A DNA stretch of 64,000 nt, taken from positions 2,170,001 to 2,234,000 of the forward strand of contig JADNRZ010000002.1 of NCBI GenBank assembly GCA_015501605.1, read 5' to 3'. The translations under genes were made by a program, and so were the position numbers. The notes under the pieces were generated by a model that saw only the letters and a list, made by a program, of their open reading frames with translations, searched no databases and had not been told where the DNA came from. This DNA is from Panaeolus papilionaceus. Lineage: Eukaryota > Basidiomycota > Agaricomycetes > Agaricales. Below, piece by piece: positions 34,701-47,218 of this stretch (position 1 is the stretch's first letter; the number at the start of each line of letters is the position of its first letter).

Positions 34701-35205
34701 TATGTTAATATCCAGTCGAGCAAGGGAATTGTTAGCAATCCTACCCTGAGTTTGGCCTCCTGCTTTTCTAACTTCTTGACATCGACTCTGGAGGCTCTAG
34801 ACGAAATGTCAGGAAATCATAAATGGATGAAGGGGTAAAACAAAAATCTCACTTTCCCTTGTTAATCGACTCAAGGTCAACGCCCTCACCGAGGCCGATA
34901 GTGTTTGAGAGATGGGATTTACTCATATCCATAACTTTGTCCAATTTCTGCAATCTAGGTCGAGATTTATTTTTGATTCGAGCATTCAACTGGTCCTCCA
35001 AAAGGTCTGCTAGTTTGTTCATTAATTCTGAGAGAGCATCCAGACGATCTCGAGCGACAGAACGTAGGATTTCTTGAGCAACCTGAAGAACATCCTCCTC
35101 TTCACCGGCATCGTCGACGAGGTAGCCCGAAAGGTATTGCACAATTACCTCCTCTGTGCCAGGGAAGGCGTTTCGGATTTCCTCAGCAATGTCCTCAGAT
35201 GACAT
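31789..35205 (-). CDS. GCN20: ABCF protein Gcn20
   Basis: Soluble ABC protein with two ATPase cassettes and no membrane part; with Gcn1 it helps activate the eIF2alpha kinase Gcn2 on stalled ribosomes. The N-terminal exon (35205 to about 34850) starts MSSEDIAEEIRNAFPGTEEV, a helical segment as in Gcn20/ABCF3. Then IHLPSIDVNFGSNRIL, RRYGLIGRNG-VGKST (Walker A1), SFSGGWRMRLALARALF (signature 1), PALLLLDEPSNHIDLNALAW, RWRYNANR, the second cassette with FGYQPEKLVLQNVNFDVGLD, GANGAGKST (Walker A2), GTLSGGQKSRVAFAILSLQR (signature 2) and HILLLDE. The end reads CGDNTVSKFKGDVRSYK and, after an intron, NLIVSNIKAKP. More than fifteen introns. The N-terminus favours Gcn20 over Arb1 or New1. Confidence 0.93.
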
Positions 35206-35483
35206 GATGTAAGTTGTTTGGAAAAACTGTCGAAGACCAGCTATGAAGTTGTAGCCTGTTACGTTGGCGTGCTGTCGTTTGTGATGGCAAGACCCAGTCG
35301 AGTCTGATCAAGTTTCGCTCGCACGTGGATTAGATTAAATATAAACAATGGACAACAACGCGTCTGGTCACGACACTGTTCCTCGTGTTGTTGGTCTTTG
35401 CAACCTACGACACTTTGGACACAAGTTTATTCTGGTTATTTCTCTATACATCGCTTGGCTACTACTGAAACACACTTCATTAC
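35206..35483. promoter_or_regulatory. Divergent promoter of GCN20 and TOP2
   Basis: 278 bases between start codons at 35205 (-) and 35484 (+). An AT-rich attagattaaatataaacaatgg at about 35328-35350 is a TATA-like candidate for TOP2. Two ATGs lie upstream of the TOP2 start in other frames. Confidence 0.5.
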
Positions 35484-38400
35484 ATGAGTTCCTCTGAGGA
35501 AGAAAACTATGAGCTCTCTGGCTCAGAGTTTGACGGCTACGCCCCAGCAACAAAGGTTAGTTCAATCATCAGGTGGCCCCGTCGTCAGCACTCATCAAAG
35601 CGCGTAGAAATCGAAAGCTAAAGCCCCAGCTAAGGCTCCAGCCATGAAGACCAAGGCTACAACGACCAAGCCGAAGCCGAAAGCAGTCCCCAAGAAGAAA
35701 GTGTTGACAGATCATGACTCAAACGCTGAAGATAGCGACATGGTTATGGAGGAGAGGCAACCTGTTCAGTCTGAGGGTGAAGGAAGCAGTAAACCAACCT
35801 TTGCTGAGAAGAAAAAGAAAACAGCGTCAGAGACCTACACTAAGGTATGAATTGTTGTCTAACGCGTCCTGCAATTTCTTTAATCAGCTCATCATATTCT
35901 ATAGCTCTCGCAACTTGAACATATCTTGAAGCGACCTGATTCGTATATCGGAAGTGTGGAAACTATCACTCAAGCCATGTGGACATTCGATTCAGACACG
36001 AAGCGTATGTTACATCGCGAAGTGAAATACGTTCCCGGATTTTTCAAGATTGTGGATGAAATCTTAGTCAATGCTGCCGATAACAAGGTCATTAATCCTT
36101 GAATATCTCCATATCTTCTGTTAGAGACTGAAATCATTCACAGATAAATGATTCTAGCATGGATACATTGAAAGTCAACATCGATACCCGAGAAAATACC
36201 ATTTCAGTCTTCAACAACGGTCGCGGTATCCCGATCGAGATTCATAGTCAGGAGAAGATCTATATCCCAGAACTCATCTTTGGACACCTCCTCTCGTCCT
36301 CAAACTATGACGACGACGAGAAAAAGTTGACTGGAGGTCGTAACGGATATGGTGCCAAGCTGGCTAATATTTACTCGCACGAGTTCACTGTCGAAACTGC
36401 CGACAAGAATACCCAGCAGAAGTACAAACAAACCTGGACGAACAACATGGGTACCTGCGGTAAAGCGAAGATCACCAAGAATGCGAAAGGCGAAGAGTAC
36501 ACCCGTATTACGTTCAAACCTGATCTGAAAAGGTTTGGGATGGACTACATCGACGAGGACACCGCAGGCTTACTTAGGAAGCGCGTTTACGACATGGCGG
36601 GTACAGTCAAGGATGTTAAAGTTTTCTTGGACGACGAACGGCTAAAAATCAAGACCTTCAAGCAATATGTCGAGCTCTATGTCACCTCTGCCCAAGCCAC
36701 TGCGGCCGAAACTTCTGGAGGCGCAGCTCAGGCAAAGCCAACCATTATTCATGAGCAGGTCGGTAGTCGTTGGGAAGTTGCATTCGCAGTATCCGATGGC
36801 ACATTCCAACACGTTTCGTTTGCCAATTCGATCTCAACTATCAAAGGTGGGACCCATGTCACATACATAACTGACCAGATTGCGAAGAATCTGGTCCTCG
36901 CCATATCCAAGAAGAACAAGGCAGCCACGGTCAAGCCAGCCCAGATCAAGAACCACATATGGGTTTTCGTCAATGCTTTAATTGAAAACCCAACTTTCGA
37001 CAGTCAGACGAAGGAAACCCTGACTCTACCTGCGTCGAAGTTCGGAAGTAGACCGACATTGTCCGAGGATTTTATGAAGAAGGGTATGATACCTTGCATT
37101 TACCTACTACTTTACTACCATAACTGACCCGCACGTATAGTTCTCAAAACATCAATCGTCGACAATGTTTTGAACTGGGCTAAGTTTAAAGCCGATCAGC
37201 AAATTAAAAGGACAGATGGCGCCAAGCGTGATAGGTAAGTAGATGGGTTGGTTCTGTTTCAGCTCATACTCACAGAATTCAAGGCTTTTGGGTCTCCCAA
37301 AGCTTGCAGATGCCAATAATGCGGGTACTAGGAAAGCCAAGGACTGTACCCTGATCTTGACTGAGGGAGACTCAGCCAAAGCTTTGGCTATGGCTGGTTT
37401 GGGTGTCGCTGGAAGGGACAACTTTGGTGTGTTCCCACTGCGTGGAAAGCTGCTCAACGTTCGGGAAGCGAAGCACGATCAAATCATGAAGAACGAGGAG
37501 ATTCAGAATATCAAGAAGATTATGGGCTTGCAACACAACAAAGACTACAATGATACGGGTAGTCTTCGCTATGGTCGTCTCATGATCATGACTGATCAGG
37601 TAAGAATCACTTCAATAACCAAAAGGACTCGTACTGAGTGATATCATAGGATCACGATGGCTCTCATATCAAGGGTCTTATCATCAATTTCTTGGATCAC
37701 TTTTACCCCTCTTTGCTGAAGATGAATGATTTCCTGGTCGAGTTCGTTACTCCCATCGTTCGCGTAAGTTTCTTCCCTTTCGTAATAGTGTGCTGTTAAG
37801 CTGATGTGGTTATAGGTGACCAAAGGAAATAAGCGCAAGGATTTTTTTACTTTGCCTGAATACGAGCAATGGATGGAAGAGACTGCCGACTCTGACAAGT
37901 GGACCGCAAAGTACTACAAGGTTGGTTTATAGGCCCTGTATTCGACAAAAGCTTAGCGACTATTCTAGGGTCTGGGTACGAGCAAAGATTCCGATGCTCG
38001 AGATTACTTCAGTCATATGGCGAAGCATATGATCCCTTTCGCGCCAACTCAGGATGGCGACCGTGAACTCATCGACCTCGCATTCAGCAAGAAAAAGGCC
38101 GACGATCGCAAGGAATGGCTCCGACAATTCAAGCCCGGTACTTACCTAGATCATCGACTTGAAGAGATTCCTTATTCCGAGTTCATCAACAAGGAATTAA
38201 TTCTGTTCTCGATGGCAGACAACATCCGTTCTATTCCTTCCGTTGCGGACGGACTAAAGCCTGGTCAAAGAAAAGTAATTTGGGGTTGTTTCAAGAGGAA
38301 GATGAAGACTGAAATCAAGGTAATTCACGATCGGGAGTAATTGACAACACGGTTCTAACTTGATTTACTTTAGGTGGCACAACTTGTCGGTTACATCTCA

Positions 38401-40753
38401 GAGCATGCTGCATACCATCACGGTGAACAAAGTTTAGCCCAAACGATCATTAATTTGGCACAAAACTTTGTCGGTAGCAACAATTTGAACTTGCTGGAAC
38501 CCTCCGGTCAGTACGGTACGCGTGATGCTGGTGGTAAAGACCACGCCGCGTCTAGGTACATCTTCACGGAACCCACCGCTCTGGCGAGAGTCTTGTTCAA
38601 TTCAGCCGACGACGCGCTGTTGAACCAGCAGAAAGATGACGGTATGGCTATCGAGCCCGAGTTCTATATGCCGATCATTCCTATGGTTCTCGTCAACGGT
38701 GCTGAGGGTATTGGCACAGGTATGCGTGCTGTTTTTCCTGTTTGATCGTTGTTATTGACCTTGAATAGGTTGGAGTACCAACATTCCTTGCTACAACCCC
38801 TCCGACATTGTCGACAACATTCGCCGGCTTATGAATAATGAAGAACTCGTTCAGATGCATCCCTGGTGGCGAGGCTTCAGAGGCGAAATCAAGCTCGTGT
38901 CTAAACACAAGTATGATGCTACCGGCGTTGCTCAAAAGATCAACGATACGACTGTCGAGATCACTGAGCTTCCTATTCACAAATGGACGCAAACTTACAA
39001 AGCTGAGCTGGAAGCAATGATCGCAGGCGATAAGGAGAAGGAGAAAGACGGCGTGATCAAGGTAAGAAGGGATGTTTTCTCTCCCGTTGTTTCAGGTCAG
39101 TAATCTATTAATTCATATAGGACTACAAGGAACATCACGACAACCTCAACGTACATTTCGTCGTTACGATGTCCGCGAAGGATTTGGAAAAGGCGGAAGA
39201 ACAGGGACTCCTCGAGTTTTTCAAGCTTACGACCAAGATCAACACAAGCAACATGATCTGCTTTGACTTTGAAGGCAAGATCAAGCGTTACGACTCGCCG
39301 GAAGAAATTTTGGAGGACTTTTACCCAGTTCGACTCGCGTACTACCAGAAACGCAAGGATTTCCTTGCGGGCGAGCTTCAGGACACATTCGAGAAGTTGA
39401 CCAATCAAGCGCGTTTCGTGCAAATGATCGTCGACAAAAAGCTTTCTGTGGCCAACCGCAAGAAGGCCGACATTGTGGGCGATTTACGCAAACACGAGTT
39501 CCGTCCGTTCCCCAAGAATGCAAAGAAGAAGCAAAACCAGGAGGCAGATGCAAATGATGATGAAGACGAAGAAGAGAATGTTGGTGGGATGGGCGACTAC
39601 GACTACCTGTTGGGTATGGCGATCTGGAGTTTGACGAAAGAGAAGGTAAGTCATATACCAAACTGTTTTCCAAGTATGAGGGCAGAAGTGAATGTGGATT
39701 GTTTGTAGATCGAGAAACTCAAGGCTCAAGCAGGCGAGAAGGAGACGGAGTTGCTTGCACTTCTTGAGAAATCACCGAAAGATCTTTGGAATGCTGATCT
39801 TGAAGTGTTCCTGAAGGAATGGGAGGTATGTGAGAAACTGTTTCTGGACCCAATGATGAACTTATACGTCATGACAGCGCGACTGCATCGAGTTTGAAGA
39901 GAAAGCAACGAGGGATAGTAATGGAAAGAAGGTCAAGAAAAAACAGGCTGTTCTGAAAACACGCAAGTCGATCGGAATGGGCAACAAGTCGGACAGCGAT
40001 GACGACTTCAAACCCATCAAGGCTACGACGGTTAAACGCAAGCCTGCAGAGTCCAAGAGAGCTGTTGTTGGCACGGCGTCAGGATCCAAGTCAGTTGGGG
40101 ATGAAGCCGTCAAGGTGAAAAAGGACGATGACGCGCCGCCTAAACGGAAAGCCGCGCCGCAGAAGAAATTGATCGAAAAGGATGACGACAGTGATGAAGA
40201 TATGTACGATGAGCGAGCGGTGAAAGCGAAAGCCAAACCCAAGGCTCGGGCACCTGCTGCTGGGAAGAAAAAGGCAGTCAAGTCTGAATCTGATTCCGAA
40301 GTTGAACTGGTGGATGATGCACCTCCGGCACCAAAGGAGAAGACAGCCCCCAAGCGCAAGGCTGCCAGCAAAGCGGCGATAGTTGTTGACTCGGAGTCGG
40401 AAACGGAAGCAGCGCCTTCAAAGGTTAAGGATAAAGGCAAGGCAGTAGCAAGGCCGAAACGTAAAAGGTATGTTGTTTATTTGTTTATTTAAATGAAGTG
40501 CATTGAAACAAAACAAAACAGTATGTCTACTGGAGAGTCATCCTCTGAAGACGAACTTGCGGCGAAGAAGACAATGGGACTGGCTAAGAAGATGAAACCA
40601 GCGTCGCCGCCTAAAAAGAAGACCAAGGTTGTTTTAAGTGATTCATCTGATTATATGGACTATTCTGTTGGAGGAGTGGATAATTCCAAGAAGAATGGTG
40701 TTGTTGGTGGTGGTGGAAGCAAGTATGTTGAAATTGACAGTGACGATGATTGA
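35484..40753 (+). CDS. TOP2: DNA topoisomerase II
   Basis: Homodimeric nuclear enzyme that passes one DNA duplex through a break in another, using ATP, needed for chromosome segregation. N-terminal Lys-rich extension, then the GHKL ATPase: YIGSVETITQAMWTFD, VDEILVNAADNK, GRGIPIEIHSQEKIYIPELI and GGRNGYGAKLANIYS. The TOPRIM domain follows with CTLILTEGDSAKALAMAGL and, across an intron, IMTDQ-DHDGSHIKGLIINF. The winged-helix region gives SVADGLKPGQRKVIWGCFKR and GGKDHAASRYIFTE, where the Tyr is the DNA-linking residue, then PMVLVNGAEGIGTG. The C-terminal domain (from about 39880) is a charged Lys/Glu/Asp/Ser-rich tail with several nuclear-signal-like clusters and ends YVEIDSDDD. At least twelve short introns. 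About 1.4-1.5 thousand residues, normal for fungi. Confidence 0.97.
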
Positions 40754-40852
40754 ATCTAGACCCTTTTATCGATTGTGCTATGACGTCATTGTAATTATAA
40801 TAATAATAATTTGTTAAATAGAGCGCTGTGTTTTTTTGTTATTTGTGCTTTG

Positions 40853-43800
40853 ATGGCTCTTCCTCTTGACCACCACCAACTCGATCTATGGCTCTCAAAT
40901 TCAAGCGAGTCTTTAATTCTCGATATCCGTCCTCATGCCGCGTTCACAGCAGCAAGAATTCCCAATGCCCTGTCTCTATCCGTGCCATCAACCCTCCTCA
41001 AGAGACCCCTCTTCTCTTTGGATCGTCTAGCAGACATGCTCCCTTCGAAGTTGGCAAGAAATAAATTCAACGCTTGGAGAACCGCATCAAGAATTTTGGT
41101 TTACGACGCCGACACTCAAATCGCACCAGAAAATTCAAATATTAGTGGTTTACTCAAAAAGTTTACAGCAGACGGTTTTCGTGGAGAGTTGGCATATCTC
41201 AAGGGAGGCTTTCAAATCGTTTGGCGTGAAAGGCGTCACATACTCGACACAAATCCACCTCCTCTTGATACAGATGCCGAAGAAGAAGAAGATTTTGATA
41301 TTACAGACAAATCTTCAATTTTAAGGACTCGTCAATTACCCATGTCGGCTTTCTCCCTATCATCAACAACAGCAGCTCATCTCACAGCCCCTGTCATGCG
41401 CAAACCACCATTGACCATGTCAACTTCCACCATGAACTCAGCTACTTCAAACTCACAACCCTTTAATCCCTTCTTCGATACTATACGTCAAAACACAGAG
41501 TTATCACAAGGCATCACGGAACGTATACCACTCCGTTTACCCGCCCGTGTTCGTCGTAGAATATCAGATCTCCCATTTCCCTGGCTCCAGGACATCGCTC
41601 GCAAAGCTGCACCTGCTCTACCTTCACAAAAGTCTCTCACAGATTCTTCAGACTCGGAACCCGAAGAAACCGATGACACTATCAACACAACGGACGTTGA
41701 AGAGGGTAAGGAGGTTTTGGCAATGCAATTCTTCAAGATTGAGCTTGCCGAACAGCGCCGACTTATGGGTGTCATGGAGTATCATTCTCGGGAGAGTGGT
41801 CAGCTTACTGCACCATTCCAGCAATCTTCCTCTCCATTCCCCTTCAGCATCACAGCAGGCGTTGAGAAGGGTGCCAAAAACAGGTAATTTTACTCCAAAT
41901 TATTCGTTCAATTCATTGCAATTCACACTCGTACAGATATCGACACATATGGCCATTTGAGCATACCCGGGTGCCGCTGCATCAGAAGAAAGAGTCCGAC
42001 GACGACTATGTCAATGCATCATACGTTCAACCCCTTGGGACCAATAAGCGCTATATCGCGACGCAGGGACCCCTACCAAGTACATTCACAGACTTTTGGA
42101 CGTAAGTTATTCGAAATGTTTTGCTTACTGCTCCCTCAACCGATCAACCACATTCCTTAGTCTATGCTGGGAACAGAACGTTCACGTCATCGTTATGTTG
42201 ACCCGCGAGGTGGAGGGTGCCATGGTCAAGTGTGGAACATATTGGGCAGATTCGGATTTTGGTCCATTACACCTTCGCTTAGTGTCTACGGAAGGGGATC
42301 TTCCACCAGAAGAACGCCCCATCACTGCCGGCTTTTTTGCCCAAACCTCCAATATTCCGACCTCACGCTCCACTCAAAAGAAGCTACCTCACTCTGCGGG
42401 ATCCCAGCGACGTTATCGACACCACCATAACAACCGTTCAGAAATAATCAAGAGGGTCTTTGAGTTGACCCATCGAGGATATCCCGAGGCTAAGCCGCGG
42501 AGGATCGTTCACCTGCAATACCTTGGGTGGCCAGACATGAATGTCCCAGACGACCCCAGAGGAGTACTTGGTCTAGTGAAACAGGTGGAGGAAGCCGTTT
42601 TGGAGACAAGAAGGGACGATCCTGCTCCCACACCACAAGGGCCCGTTTCAATGCACGAGCTGGATGAGAAAAACGGCATCGCAAAACACGCTTTTGGGTC
42701 CAACAGCCCTGTGCTCCTGCATTGCAGCGCAGGTGTCGGGAGGACAGGTGGTTTCATTGCGGTCGATGCTATTTTGGATGCCATCAGGAGAGATGTCCGA
42801 TTAGGACGTTCACACCCCGCATCATCCATAACCAATGACGCCATGAATCTAGACCTTGTGGAGAGGAATACGATCGCTTCCCCCAGCACCAATCATTCTG
42901 TTCGCACAACGACTGTGGCTCCCATACAATTATCTGCGTCAGGGTTCTCAGGCCATGTACCAGCTACACCAATGGAGATTGACGGACCAACACCAGTGCC
43001 CAATGACGACTTCTTTACCCAGTCTGGGTCACAGCTGCTAGGTACAGAGCAATGGGCAGAGAGCATTCGAGCTCAAACCGGTATGAACCTCGATGCCCCC
43101 AAGCTCACTTTGCAGCAAGCTGACTCGGATATGGGCTCAGTGGGTCAAGGTGCCGACTCGGGACCTTCAAGCTTGGACGGATCATCAGAATTTACCAATT
43201 TCAACATGAGCTCCCAACCACCTTCCTCTTCATCTTTTGGGACCTCAATTTCAGGCATTTCGTCACCTTCGACCGGCTTTGTACTTGGCCAAGACATGGC
43301 CAAGGCCTCTGAAATGCTTCAGTACGCCCTCAGCAACCAGCATACGAGACTGGCCGATCACCAAAGAGTACGAACACAGTCAGCGCCTTCCTCCCACCTC
43401 TCCGCGCCCCCTCCCAATGTCAGAACAAGTTTGCAAGATGCCAATAACTCATCTACAGGACCAGATAATGGTAATACCAAATCGACTCACTGCATTGTGC
43501 CCCAAACCTCGATCCCCAATTTCAACGGCAACCCGTCCATATTTTTCAACCCAGGGCTAAGTGTGTTTAGTGAGACTGAGCCCCCACGGTCGAGATCCCA
43601 GTCCCCTTCAGCACCATCAGCAGCACCCTCTGCAGACGAATCGAGGAGCGGCGCGTCGTTACAGCACCCCGTGCCTTCAACACGGCCACTTCTCTCTACT
43701 TCCTCCCCTAGCGACGACAATTTCAAGCCCTTCCATTACAAACAACCTCGACCACTGAATACAAGCAAGACACCTACATCCCTTGCTACCTTTGATGAAC

Positions 43801-44342
43801 CCATTTGGGAAGTAATTCAAGATATGCGGGAGCAAAGGATGAGCCTCTGTCAAAGTCTTCGTCAATATGTCTTTGTTCATGCCGCCATCATCGAGGGGGC
43901 GCTGATGGTCATCGATGAGGAGCAAGAGATAGCTGGAGGTCTTCGACCACAACAAAGCTATTCAGCATCCTCGGATATAGATCACTCACGTTCCTCACCT
44001 TCGAAACGTCGATCTGGCAAAGGAAGTTCTCGCTCCTGTTCAACATCTTCTCGTCGTAGTAGGAAAGCTGGACATCCGTACGCTATGACTGACTCGGGAT
44101 CTGTGGCGTCTTCTACTTCAACAGGAAAACGAGGCGCTAGTCCTACGGAACTATTGAAGGAAGGTAAAGAGGGTGAGGTGATGCTATCCAAGAGGCCGAG
44201 TGTCAAGCGCAGACTTGCTGGGTCAGCGGAAAGCGTCAAGGAAAATGCTCATATTCACCATCATTATGTTTCTAATCGCATCGCAACATCCATCCCTCCC
44301 GCAGTTGGTTTTAGTACATCAACTTGTTCGTTGCCGTCATGA
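40853..44342 (+). CDS. Rhodanese plus tyrosine phosphatase protein with a large insert
   Basis: Predicted MAP-kinase-type tyrosine phosphatase, like fission yeast Pyp1/Pyp2. N-terminal rhodanese/CH2 domain: LDLWLSNSSESLILDIRPHA, FTAARIPNALSLS, LAYLKGGFQIVW; the usual catalytic Cys is not evident, so it is likely a docking module. After an intron (about 41885-41937) the phosphatase begins RYRHIWPFEHTRVPL, DDDYVNASYVQPLGTNKRYI, ATQGPLPSTFTDFW, then NVHVIVMLTREVEGAMVKC, LQYLGWPDMNVPDDP (WPD loop) and VLLHCSAGVGRTGGFIAVDA (P-loop with catalytic Cys and Arg). Some 350 mostly low-complexity residues follow before the Q-loop part, WEVIQDMREQRMSLCQSLRQ, YVFVHAAIIEGALMVIDEE. The C-tail is Ser/Arg-rich. 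Only two introns. The start ATG at 40853 follows TOP2 by 100 bases. Confidence 0.88.
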
Positions 44343-45352
44343 GCGCTCCGGTCACCTTTCAGTCGAAATCGTTTGGCCACCGGCCTGATTCGACTGATCC
44401 TGCCAGAGTGCACTTTGCTTGTGTTCGTGTCGCATGTTTTCTTTGTTCTCTCTCTTTTTTAAAAACCCCCCTCCAGCCTCGTCTCCTTCTTTAATAATTC
44501 GTTGTGTATCCCGACAGCATTCATACGGCCATTGCTATATATCCTCCCATCGGAGGGCATGGTTCTTCATCTCGGTATGAACGACGCCCCTCCAGATAGT
44601 GCTTATTATGCGCAGACATAAATATGAAATCACATACATACCTGTATCCAGTATTCTTTGTATAACTACGACCTGTATTTCCATAATGGCAAATTTTTTT
44701 TGGATCTCATTCTTGGATTATTCCCTTGACAAACATCAGTTCTCGTCAACATTTGGACTCGTTTAGAATGCTTTTCTCTAGATCAAATAAGCCGGTTTTC
44801 ATGCAAGTCCCCTATTGTCAAAAGGTGGTTCGTAATGTCCTATTTTTTACACAACTCGGTGTGATTCGGATGATTTATTTTTGGTACTTGATATCTGTCT
44901 TCCAGCTGTCGACTCGTTGATATCATTTAAGAATGACTGTAGTAAGCATTCGATGTGATGACCATAAGTACAGATGTTCCTGCCGTCGAGATTTGAATTA
45001 TTTCAGAAAACCTTTTTTAAAGCAAATTTGATTTCACCAAGTAGATTCTAGGAGTTACATTTTCCATTCATATCGGAATGAAAGACTCCTTTTACCCTCG
45101 TCTCTCATCTATTACGGGACACTTGCCCATTCGAAGAACCGCAAACTTTTTTGAAGCGTTTCATCTTTTTCAGATGATGGCCGCATTCTCATGCAGATTA
45201 CCATATTCAGGAGCGGCATCAGTCCAGACGTTGACACCTATCTGAACGGCTATCCCTTGCTTGCTGTACACATGTAAGTCCTGTAATGTTATATTGATCA
45301 TTCGTGTCTCTACCTTGTCCTCTTACCATCTCGAAGACTGTGGGTGTCGTCC
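44343..45352. other. Intergenic and probable leader of the WW gene
   Basis: 1010 bases: 3' UTR of the phosphatase gene, then the promoter of the WW gene. A possible leader exon follows ctttttcag at 45165-45173. It starts with a 23-codon upstream frame (45174-45245, MMAAFSCRLPYSGAASVQTL start) that ends before the main ATG. TATA-like tatatatcc is at about 44535. No other gene is seen. Confidence 0.45.
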
Positions 45353-46913
45353 ATGCCTGGTTTAACCTCCAACCCGGATTCAAGGCCTCTTCCTCGAGGA
45401 TGGACAGAGCATTTCGATTCGCAGTATGTTTAAACGATTTGGTTTTTTCCAGTTTCAAACTACTCACGACTGATCTATCGATTTGTAGGAGGAAGTTATG
45501 GTCTGTTGATCGTTATCGGTTTCTATTTCTTCTTGACTGAAGCCATGTACGCATAGGTATTACATAGATCTCGACGCCAATCCCCCGCGAGTCACCTTTG
45601 TTCATCCCTATGACGAACCTTCCAGCCCAAGACCGAGCAATTCTCCTCCTTCATCAACGACAACGATGTCGAATGAAGGGAGCGGGGAGGGTAGACGTGG
45701 CTCGACGACCTCAACAACTCAAGGCATGACACGCGAACCCTCGCATCGCTCTCGTCGAGCCACAGTAGCGCAGCAGCTATACGCCAGTTCCCTCACTCAG
45801 GGTTCTCGAAGCTCCGCGGTCACTGGTATTACTAGCTTCCCCTTGGGGCCATCCCCATCATCTTCGCGGCGCCCTTCTATTTCAAACAGTATAAACTCTG
45901 ATGAAACTGGCTCGTCCGCTGCTCCTTTGAGCGGTCACTCAATCCCCAAAGCCATCGCATCTGCGCTAGTAACATCATCTCGGGCACCTTTCGGCCAGCA
46001 CGATCCTAGGAATTTCTTTGACTGCACTCGACTTTCTCGGGGAACACGGAGAATGACATACAGTGGATCCCCACCAAATCAGCCGAGTGGTGCAGTGGGC
46101 GTTCCAGGAGGTACAGACAGCAACCTGCAGAGAGATGCTAATCCTATAAAGAGTAACGTCCAGGCCTTGTACCATCACACAGTGGCTGCTCCCCCTTTCA
46201 CAGCGAGGCCAGGCCCATCGCATCATCCTCCGCTCCCTCAGATGCACCGATCTCCTACCAACACCTCGCCTGACCGATCCGTAAATCCCGCATCATTGAC
46301 CGTCATCCATACAATGCCTGTCCGTCGCATAAATGGGTTTCCTCCCACCAATCCATCCCTTGTGACTCCGGCCATTCAGCCTCAGAGGATAGACATGGGA
46401 GAGAACAAGGGGTATACTGCCATTACCCATGATGAACAGCTCCTTCTTGTCCCGAATCCCACTGATGGTCGATGTTGGTCGCCTCCTCCCATTGACGTCG
46501 ACTTGGATTTACAAGACAGCAAGCCCGCAACGTTCGATCCTCCTGCTCCCCTACCTTCCCCTCCCCCACATACACCACTTGTAAATCATTTTATTCCCCG
46601 GTTTCACGATACCCACTCAAACCCTTCCATCGCTCAACCAAAACCAACACATCCACTCAATGGCGTCAATCTCAATTTGAATCAGCTCCAACTGCAAGTT
46701 GAGTCAAGTTCAAGAAATGTAGCAGGATCTGAAAACAAAACCGAGAGTAGACGCTTAGGAAAGTTTCTAAAAACCTTTGGATTTGGCTCCAAAACGGAAA
46801 GTACATCACGCACAGCTTCAGATTCTGGGCGCACAACGGAAACGTTGTCGTCATACAACACGACTATCACGGATGACTCGTTTTACATCGCAGGATCTTC
46901 GACAAGAGCTTGA
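45353..46913 (+). CDS. WW-domain protein with disordered tail
   Basis: Three coding exons (45353-45423, 45489-45500, 45557-46913) join to 479 codons. The joined N-terminus gives a complete WW domain at residues about 13-45: PLPRGWTEHFDS, QRKLW and YYIDLDANPPRVTFVHPYDE, with the first Trp, the aromatic pair YY and the Pro after the third strand. WW domains bind proline-rich ligands. The rest is a Ser/Pro/Thr-rich, largely disordered chain with short conserved-looking pieces (NKGYTAITHDEQLLLVPNPT, RLGKFLKTFGFGSK). The middle exon is only 12 bases. Upstream frames in the leader are described separately. I do not know its partner or pathway. Confidence 0.82.
45489..45500 (+). other. 12-base micro-exon of the WW gene
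   Basis: GAGGAAGTTATG lies between an acceptor (gatttgtag) and a donor (gtctgttg). With flanking CA and G it codes Gln-Arg-Lys-Leu-Trp, giving the second strand of a proper WW domain and continuing into YYIDLD. Phases on both sides agree. Confidence 0.8.
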
Positions 46914-47218
46914 AGAGATCCGACCCCGAGGGTCTTCTTCACTCGTTGTCGATGTCATGTTCTGTATTTATAAATTTCTTTGTTTCTCTGGGCAATACAA
47001 GCCATCTGGTCATGGACAGAGTGTATGTATTTGTATTAGCGACTGATTGTATAGAGTTGATACAAGATTGAATGACCATCTAACGAAATGATGAACGTGA
47101 AGTAAGGATACAGAGCCAAAGGCATAAAATACCAAAGTGGAGTGGGGTAAACAATGTGAGGTGGGTGTTCTTAAGATAGGGTGTATATCGGGCGATTTAA
47201 GAGTACAAGGGGTCTAGG
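46914..47218. other. Intergenic, convergent 3' ends
   Basis: Between the stops of the WW gene (+) and ISA1 (-). Contains 3' UTR sequence only, as far as I can see. Confidence 0.55.

Noticed and set aside
39862..40440. 192-codon antisense frame opposite the TOP2 C-terminus
   Set aside because: The TOP2 tail is a Lys/Glu/Asp-rich repeat-like sequence whose complement avoids stop codons. The antisense product is Ser/Phe low complexity without domains.
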